Below are positions 5,250 to 10,191 of a stretch of DNA of 10,191 nucleotides, one piece after another (the stretch's first letter is position 1; each line of letters begins with the position of its first letter). This stretch comes from DATDYW01 sp964574865 (GTDB lineage Bacteria; Patescibacteriota; Minisyncoccia; Phycocordibacterales; JAACPR01): NCBI GenBank assembly GCA_964574865.1, contig CAZNOT010000020.1, forward strand, positions 1 through 10,191. The letters are read 5' to 3'. The notes below the pieces were generated by a model that was not told the DNA's origin, did not search any database, and saw only the letters and a list, made by a program, of their open reading frames with translations. The position numbers and the translations under genes were made by a program.

Positions 5250-6251
5250 ATGCGCACACCCAAAAAACTTGCCCTCGTTCTCGCCGGAACGCTCGCGCTC
5301 GCCGCCAGTTCCGCGAGCGCGCACGTCACCTACCTGCTCTCCGGGAGGGCCTTCGACGCCCGCAGCGGGCAGAACTGGAAGTACCTCTTCTCGGGGCTCG
5401 ACGACCGGGCGACGTGGGTCGCCGCGCTCGTGACCGTCGTCGCGGCCGCCGCCGGCTACGCGCTCTACAGCTACTTCCCCCGCGTGCGCGCTTTCTTCTC
5501 GCACGTGGCCTCCAAGGCTGACTCCTACGTGCCGTTCGCGCCGTGGATGCTGCGGCTCTCACTCGGCGTAGCGCTCATCGGTTCCGGCGCGCAAGAATTC
5601 CTCGTCTCGCCGATCCTGAAAGGGTACGCCGGGCTCGCCGACGTGCAGGTGCTCCTCGGCTTCCTCCTGATGGCGGGCTTGCTCGTGGTCCCCGCCTCGT
5701 TCGGCGCGCTCGCGGTCTACCTCCTCGCGCTCGGCGAGAGCTGGACCATCGTCGGCAGCTTCGAGTTCGCGGCGATTGCGCTCGCGCTCATCGTGCTCGA
5801 CAACGAGCGGCCCGGCCTCGACGACATGCTGGGCGTGCCGAAGATGTCGCCGTTCCGGTCGCTCTCGCGCTGGACCCCTGTGCTGCTGCGCGTCGGCATT
5901 GGCCTCGCCATGGCCTCGATGGCGTTCTACGAGAAGCTGCTGAACCCGCTCGCGGGCGACGCCATCGTCCGCCAGTACGGCCTCGTCGAGGTCATTCCCG
6001 TCGCGCCCGCGATGTGGGTGCTCGGCGCGGGCACAATCGAGCTGATCCTCGGAATTCTCCATGTCATTGGCTGGAAGACGCGCCCCGTCGTCGGACTTAC
6101 GTTCGTCGTGCTCTCGCTCTCGTTCTTCTACTTCAAGGAGGACGTCGCCTCGCACGTCACGCTCTTCGGCGCTCTCTCCGCCCTCTTCATCCTGAAGGCG
6201 GGGCCGTGGTCTCTGGACGCGCGCGAAGAGAGGCTCGCCGCGAAGGCGTAG
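5250..6251 (+). CDS. Exported DoxX-like membrane protein with duplicated domain
   Basis: The product has 333 residues. It begins with a typical signal peptide, MRTPKKLALVLAGTLALAAS, with likely cleavage at ASA|HV (residues 24/25). A short extracytoplasmic stretch follows, then a helix at ~54-76 and two DoxX-like repeats. The repeats share exact spacing: Arg102-Gly106-Glu116-Pro121 and Arg214-Gly218-Glu228-Pro233, in RLSLGVALIGSGAQEFLVSP and RVGIGLAMASMAFYEKLLNP. Each repeat adds several membrane helices, for about nine in all. DoxX-family proteins are small membrane proteins linked to quinone or redox functions (the namesake is a subunit of archaeal thiosulfate:quinone oxidoreductase), but most are uncharacterised, so no reaction can be assigned. 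The ATG at 5250 is chosen for the signal peptide and the extended -10 just upstream. An in-frame extension to 5133 would run into the divergent adaptor gene. Confidence 0.75.
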   Translation: MRTPKKLALVLAGTLALAASSASAHVTYLLSGRAFDARSGQNWKYLFSGLDDRATWVAALVTVVAAAAGYALYSYFPRVRAFFSHVASKADSYVPFAPWMLRLSLGVALIGSGAQEFLVSPILKGYAGLADVQVLLGFLLMAGLLVVPASFGALAVYLLALGESWTIVGSFEFAAIALALIVLDNERPGLDDMLGVPKMSPFRSLSRWTPVLLRVGIGLAMASMAFYEKLLNPLAGDAIVRQYGLVEVIPVAPAMWVLGAGTIELILGILHVIGWKTRPVVGLTFVVLSLSFFYFKEDVASHVTLFGALSALFILKAGPWSLDAREERLAAKA

Positions 6252-6274
6252 AGCTCACGCCCCCCACAGAGAAA

Positions 6275-6301
6275 CGCGGCACCTTCCGGTGCCGCGCTTT
6301 T
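6275..6301 (+). terminator. Rho-independent terminator, possibly bidirectional
   Basis: A perfect 9-bp stem (CGCGGCACC at 6275-6283 with GGTGCCGCG at 6288-6296) closes the tetraloop TTCC and is followed by CTTTTCCCC. It sits 23 bases after the DoxX stop and 12 bases beyond the stop of the convergent PAP2 gene. On the minus strand the stem is followed by TTTCTCTG, so it may also end PAP2 transcription, less strongly. Confidence 0.85.
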
Positions 6302-6313
6302 CCCCTCCCCAGA

Positions 6314-6766
6314 CTACCGCTTCGGCCGCAGCAGGTAACCAATGCCGACGCCGACCGAGAGGCCCCCGATGACATCTCCAAGATCGTGCACGCCGAGGTA
6401 GAAGCGCGAGGCGGCGAGGAGGAGCGCGCCGAGAATTAAGGCTGTCGCGAGGAGCGGGCGTCGAGAGGCGGCGACGCGCGGCGCGAGCGCGAACCACAGC
6501 GCTACAGTCGCGGCCACGCCGACCGCGGAATGCCCGGACGGCCAGCCGCTCCCCCACGCGTCGATCGCGCCGCCCGCGGGTCGCGGGTCGCCGACCACGA
6601 ACTTGAGCCCGCGCGCGGCGAGCCACGCGAGGACGACCGCCGCGACGAGCCGCAGCGCGCCGCGGACCGACCCGCTGTGCGCGAGGTGGAACGCGACGAG
6701 CAGGAGCACCGCACCCAAGACGAGCGGGTGGGTCACGTCGGCGACAATTTGCTGGCCAGTGGTCAC
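6314..6766 (-). CDS. PAP2-family membrane phosphatase
   Basis: This is a compact integral membrane phosphatase of 150 residues. The three motifs of the family are complete: KFVVGDPRP (Lys55, Arg62, Pro63; the KX6RP signature), PSGH (76-79, with the acid-base His79) and SRFYLGVHDLGD (Arg121, nucleophile His127, Asp131). Hydrophobic helices fill most of the rest. The family dephosphorylates lipid phosphates such as undecaprenyl diphosphate, phosphatidic acid or phosphatidylglycerophosphate. Undecaprenyl diphosphate recycling for cell-wall synthesis is a plausible role, but the substrate cannot be read from the sequence. The protein is short because the N-terminal helices seen in BacA-replacing PgpB-type enzymes are missing. 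The start is a GTG at 6766, six bases after a TACAAT hexamer, with no Shine-Dalgarno. It is a single-gene unit, convergent with the DoxX-like gene. Confidence 0.9.
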   Translation of the reverse strand: MTTGQQIVADVTHPLVLGAVLLLVAFHLAHSGSVRGALRLVAAVVLAWLAARGLKFVVGDPRPAGGAIDAWGSGWPSGHSAVGVAATVALWFALAPRVAASRRPLLATALILGALLLAASRFYLGVHDLGDVIGGLSVGVGIGYLLRPKR

Positions 6767-6772
6767 GCGCCG

Positions 6773-6778
6773 ATTGTA
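6773..6778 (-). promoter_or_regulatory. -10 hexamer of a leaderless PAP2 transcript
   Basis: TACAAT on the minus strand is followed by six bases and then the GTG start at 6766, the same arrangement as at 740-752. Initiation at the usual distance falls on the start codon. No good -35 was found upstream. Confidence 0.5.
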
Positions 6779-6845
6779 GCAGCCGACCCGGGCAAGATTG
6801 CCCCGTTTTCCCCGCCCCTCCGCGAAGCGAAAGGTAAGAACTAAC

Positions 6846-6887
6846 AGGTAACAAGTTCCGAGGTTCAGAGGCCCAAACTTGTTACCT
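6846..6887. terminator. AT-rich hairpin downstream of the metallopeptidase gene
   Basis: AGGTAACAAGTT (6846-6857) and its exact complement AACTTGTTACCT (6876-6887) form a perfect 12-bp stem around an 18-base loop. On the plus strand TTTTCC follows closely (with the stem's own last T). On the minus strand, the direction of the gene ending at 6907, only GTTAGTTC follows. By position it is the likely terminator of that gene, but its low GC, large loop and better T-tract on the apparently non-transcribed strand are unusual. Confidence 0.5.
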
Positions 6888-6906
6888 TTTCCTTATTACT
6901 TCACTC

Positions 6907-7308
6907 CTACCGCCATCCCTTCTCCTCCTCCATCCCCGTCACCGCATCCTCGTCCAGGCCGAAATGGTGCGCCACCTCGTGCCAGATCGTCTCGCGGATG
7001 ACTCGACGAATTTCTTTCTCCCCGCCGCCCGCCTCGTCGGCTTCGTCGAGAATCGGCAGGCGGAAGAGCGTCACCGTATCGGGCAGCTCGCCCGAAACGC
7101 CGTAGTCGCTCCCCCGCTCCGAGAGCGGCACTCCGCGGTAGAGGCCGAGCAGCGTGTCGCCGTCGGGAATCCCCATCTCGTCGAGCAGGTCGTCGTCGGG
7201 CTCATCCTCGACCAGAACCGCGCAGTTCTTCACGAGCGGCAGGAAGCGCGCGGGCACAGCGCGCGGGTACTCTTCAGCGACAACCTCTCTGAACCGCGCA
7301 TCGTTCAC
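6907..7308 (-). CDS. Minimal zincin metallopeptidase-family protein
   Basis: The product has 133 residues and belongs to the small bacterial HExxH family often annotated as 'metallopeptidase family protein'. The zinc site is HEVAHHFG (His110, Glu111, His114, Gly117), followed by acidic residues 119-121 (DED), one of which may be the third metal ligand. The N-terminal part fits the family pattern: a short helix, then CAVLVEDEPDDD (29-40), then GLYRGVPLSER (55-65) and a TLFRLPIL strand (80-87). The length is normal. No signal peptide is present, so it is cytoplasmic. Physiological substrates are unknown, and proteolysis has not been shown for most members. The GTG at 7308 is chosen because TACGCT lies six bases upstream. 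Reading further upstream in frame would translate through the tyrA terminator. Confidence 0.82.
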   Translation of the reverse strand: MNDARFREVVAEEYPRAVPARFLPLVKNCAVLVEDEPDDDLLDEMGIPDGDTLLGLYRGVPLSERGSDYGVSGELPDTVTLFRLPILDEADEAGGGEKEIRRVIRETIWHEVAHHFGLDEDAVTGMEEEKGWR

Positions 7309-7314
7309 GGCCCG

Positions 7315-7320
7315 AGCGTA
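7315..7320 (-). promoter_or_regulatory. -10-like hexamer of the metallopeptidase gene
   Basis: TACGCT on the minus strand is separated by six bases from the GTG at 7308, the same geometry as at 740-745 and 6773-6778. It lies 12 bases past the T-tract of the tyrA terminator, so the gene would be transcribed independently. A second in-frame GTG at 7321-7323 overlaps the region where a promoter would bind. Confidence 0.4.
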
Positions 7321-7331
7321 CACGAGCGAAA

Positions 7332-7366
7332 GGAAAAAGGAAAAGCCGCCCAGGTTTCCGGGCGGC
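7332..7366 (-). terminator. Rho-independent terminator of tyrA
   Basis: On the minus strand a 7-bp GC-only stem, GCCGCCC/GGGCGGC (7366-7360 and 7351-7345), with loop GGAAACCT is followed by TTTTCCTTTTTCC (7344-7332). It begins eight bases after the tyrA stop and marks the end of the tyrA transcript before the metallopeptidase gene. Confidence 0.88.
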
Positions 7367-7373
7367 GGCGCGG

Positions 7374-8186
7374 TCACGGCGGCGCGACGCCGAGCCGCGA
7401 GCGAAGATCGGTGAACATCCTCTCGAGCTCGGCGGTATCGCCGGCCGCCGCGGCAGTTTCGATTGAGCGGAGCGATTTCGCCGCGACTCTAGCCACGAAG
7501 GATCGGTCGCCGTGCGCCTCGATTTGGAGCCACGCGAATATTTCCGGGCTGCCGGAACCGAGGAACCGGCGGACCGCGCGCAGCAGGTCGGCCGCCACCG
7601 GCGGCGCGAGACGCTCGAACGACTCGAGCGTCTCGCCTGTCGCGGCGAGCGAGGCCGCGAACGCGAGGAGCGCGGCGTGCGCGCCCGGCTGGAGCGGGAT
7701 GTCGAAGCGGTCGTGCTCGACCGCGTTCATCCAGAACCGGCGGCCGCCGATTGCGCCGAGGAACCGCTCGTACCAGTCCCGGTACGGGCCAGAGGATTCG
7801 ACCAGATCTTCGACGAGGACGATCGCGGCGCCACCGATCGAAAGCCCGTCACCGGGCGGCGCGCACATCGGGTGGATGAGCGCGACGCTCTGCGTCGGGT
7901 TCGACTGAACGGCGGCGACGGCAACGGCAGTCTTGAGCGACGTGACATCGACGATGAGGCCGTCCTTCGGCATCGAGGACGCGAGCTTCCGCACAATTTC
8001 TGGCGCGACGCGCGGCGGAACGGACACGAGGCACACCTCGGACTCGGCCGCGAGGGGAGCGAGCTTCGCCGCGTTACCGCGATCGCAGACCGAAACCTCG
8101 TCACCGAGCGATTGGCAGACGCGGACGAGCCACCGGCCCATCTGGCCTTCGCCTCCTACCACCAGCACGTTTCGGGGAGCGCTCAC
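7374..8186 (-). CDS. tyrA: Prephenate dehydrogenase
   Basis: This enzyme oxidatively decarboxylates prephenate to 4-hydroxyphenylpyruvate in tyrosine biosynthesis, in the cytoplasm. At 270 residues it is a stand-alone dehydrogenase without a chorismate mutase domain. The Rossmann loop is GGEGQMG (11-17), and Asp35 at the end of the second strand suggests NAD+ preference. Aligning by eye with the E. coli enzyme, VSVPPRVAPEIVRKL (54-68) and DVTSLK (80-85) match the core. IHPM holds the presumed catalytic His105, Lys85 falls at the position of E. coli Lys178, and Arg207 at that of Arg294, a prephenate-binding residue. AVEHD (155-159) is also conserved. The GTG start at 8186 overlaps the stop of the preceding mini-ORF (GTGA), with an excellent Shine-Dalgarno. 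The downstream end has its own terminator. Confidence 0.85.
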   Translation of the reverse strand: MSAPRNVLVVGGEGQMGRWLVRVCQSLGDEVSVCDRGNAAKLAPLAAESEVCLVSVPPRVAPEIVRKLASSMPKDGLIVDVTSLKTAVAVAAVQSNPTQSVALIHPMCAPPGDGLSIGGAAIVLVEDLVESSGPYRDWYERFLGAIGGRRFWMNAVEHDRFDIPLQPGAHAALLAFAASLAATGETLESFERLAPPVAADLLRAVRRFLGSGSPEIFAWLQIEAHGDRSFVARVAAKSLRSIETAAAAGDTAELERMFTDLRSRLGVAPP

Positions 8187-8305
8187 CGGTCACCTCCTTT
8201 CGCCGAAGCGGCGCGCGCGGGCAAGCCCGCGGCAAAATCCTTGGCGACCTGGTGGGCGTTGGTGCCGGCCGGACCGAGGCAGTAGACGATTATTTGGTTA
8301 TCCAT
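8183..8305 (-). pseudogene. 40-codon ORF resembling the start of prephenate dehydratase (pheA stub)
   Basis: An ATG at 8305 opens a 40-codon frame that begins MDNQIIVYCLGPAGTNAHQV and ends KGGDR. The VYCLGPAGTNAHQVAKDFA segment resembles the first strand and loop of prephenate dehydratase (classically LGPxGTxSxxAA), but a complete dehydratase domain needs about 180 more residues and there is no room for them. The stop TGA (8185-8183) overlaps the tyrA start GTG (8186-8184), and the last codons contain the tyrA Shine-Dalgarno, so the frame is probably translated and coupled to tyrA. Finding a dehydratase-like start next to a dehydrogenase fits an ancestral pheA-tyrA pair from which most of pheA was deleted. 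It could instead be a small functional leader or accessory peptide. No Shine-Dalgarno precedes it; its leader is A/C-rich. Confidence 0.5.
8190..8199 (-). promoter_or_regulatory. Near-perfect Shine-Dalgarno of tyrA
   Basis: AAGGAGGTGA on the minus strand is complementary to the 3' end of typical bacterial 16S rRNA over ten bases. Its AGGAGG core is six bases from the GTG at 8186, which decides that start. It lies inside the last codons of the upstream mini-ORF. It is the only strong Shine-Dalgarno I found in the window. Confidence 0.85.
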
Positions 8306-8348
8306 TGGTTTGTTCTATTGGTTCGTTTGTTTTTTCGTTCTGAAAGAC

Positions 8349-8380
8349 GAATCCGCGCCACCCTAGGGTGGCGCGGATTC
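8349..8380 (-). terminator. Perfect 32-base palindrome after typA
   Basis: The two 16-base halves, starting GAATCCGCGCCACCCT, are exact inverted complements, centred on CCCTAGGG. They form a very stable hairpin. It begins 20 bases beyond the typA stop on the minus strand. It is followed there by GTCTTTCAGAACG and on the plus strand by AGAGTCAAATTG, so neither side has a proper T-tract. It is probably the typA terminator or an mRNA 3' stabiliser, placed before the pheA-stub/tyrA unit. The A/C-rich, nearly T-free stretch between it and the ATG at 8305 contains AACAAAC twice and AACCAAT twice, and no recognisable -10. Confidence 0.6.
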
Positions 8381-8400
8381 AGAGTCAAATTGCGAAAAAT

Positions 8401-10191
<1,791 letters not shown>

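Noticed and set aside
5172..5504. Upstream in-frame extension of the adaptor (to 5504)
   Set aside because: It overlaps the signal peptide and first part of the divergent DoxX-like gene and would bury the membrane anchor that starts near residue 14 of the 5171 start.
6790..6803. GGGCAA-GA-TTGCCC inverted repeat followed by GTTTT
   Set aside because: The stem is only 5-6 bp with a tight loop, and no plus-strand gene is upstream to terminate. It could be an operator of the PAP2 gene, but nothing else supports that.
7309..7377. In-frame N-terminal extension of the metallopeptidase beginning MTAPPPG
   Set aside because: It would be encoded by the tyrA terminator stem and T-tract. The GTG at 7308 has a -10-like hexamer at the common spacing and gives the normal family length.

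Overview
The window is GC-rich bacterial DNA with short intergenic gaps. I infer a member of the Candidate Phyla Radiation (Patescibacteria, Parcubacteria-like). The inference rests on the small gene-dense layout, a MacA-like adaptor with a beta-rich insert of a kind I associate with Parcubacterial adaptors, a small HExxH metallopeptidase, and the style of the TypA sequence. No rRNA or tRNA gene is present to confirm it, so the placement is tentative.

Layout. The first ~60 bases read on the plus strand like an acetoacetyl-CoA synthetase fragment that stops abruptly, which suggests a chimeric or broken left edge. From there to 710 lies a minus-strand gene for a membrane-anchored protein of unknown function, truncated at the edge. 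A 41-base divergent promoter region separates it from a small soluble protein gene (752-1027, plus). A four-helix membrane protein gene follows (1150-1569, plus) and ends at a strong terminator. Convergent to it is a three-gene minus-strand operon, 5171 down to 1634: membrane-fusion adaptor, MacB/FtsX-type permease and LolD/MacB-type ATPase. Together these should form one ABC export or envelope-remodelling machine. Divergent from the adaptor is a signal-peptide-bearing, internally duplicated DoxX-like membrane protein (5250-6251, plus), which ends at a hairpin terminator.

The right half is all minus strand: typA/bipA (10191-8401, complete, starting exactly at the window edge), a perfect 32-base palindrome, a 40-codon ORF resembling the very start of prephenate dehydratase that overlaps and is probably translationally coupled to a prephenate dehydrogenase (tyrA), a terminator, a minimal zincin metallopeptidase, an AT-rich hairpin, and a PAP2 phosphatase.

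The most distinctive signals are: (1) six genes that carry a TANNNT -10-like hexamer only 6-10 bases before the start codon, implying leaderless or nearly leaderless mRNAs, in contrast to tyrA with a near-perfect Shine-Dalgarno; (2) a face-to-face promoter pair at 718-745 in which the two polymerase footprints must overlap; (3) the pheA-like stub coupled to tyrA; (4) the ~100-residue insert in the adaptor coiled coil; and (5) the chimeric-looking left end. I saw no CRISPR array, insertion sequence, tRNA or rRNA.
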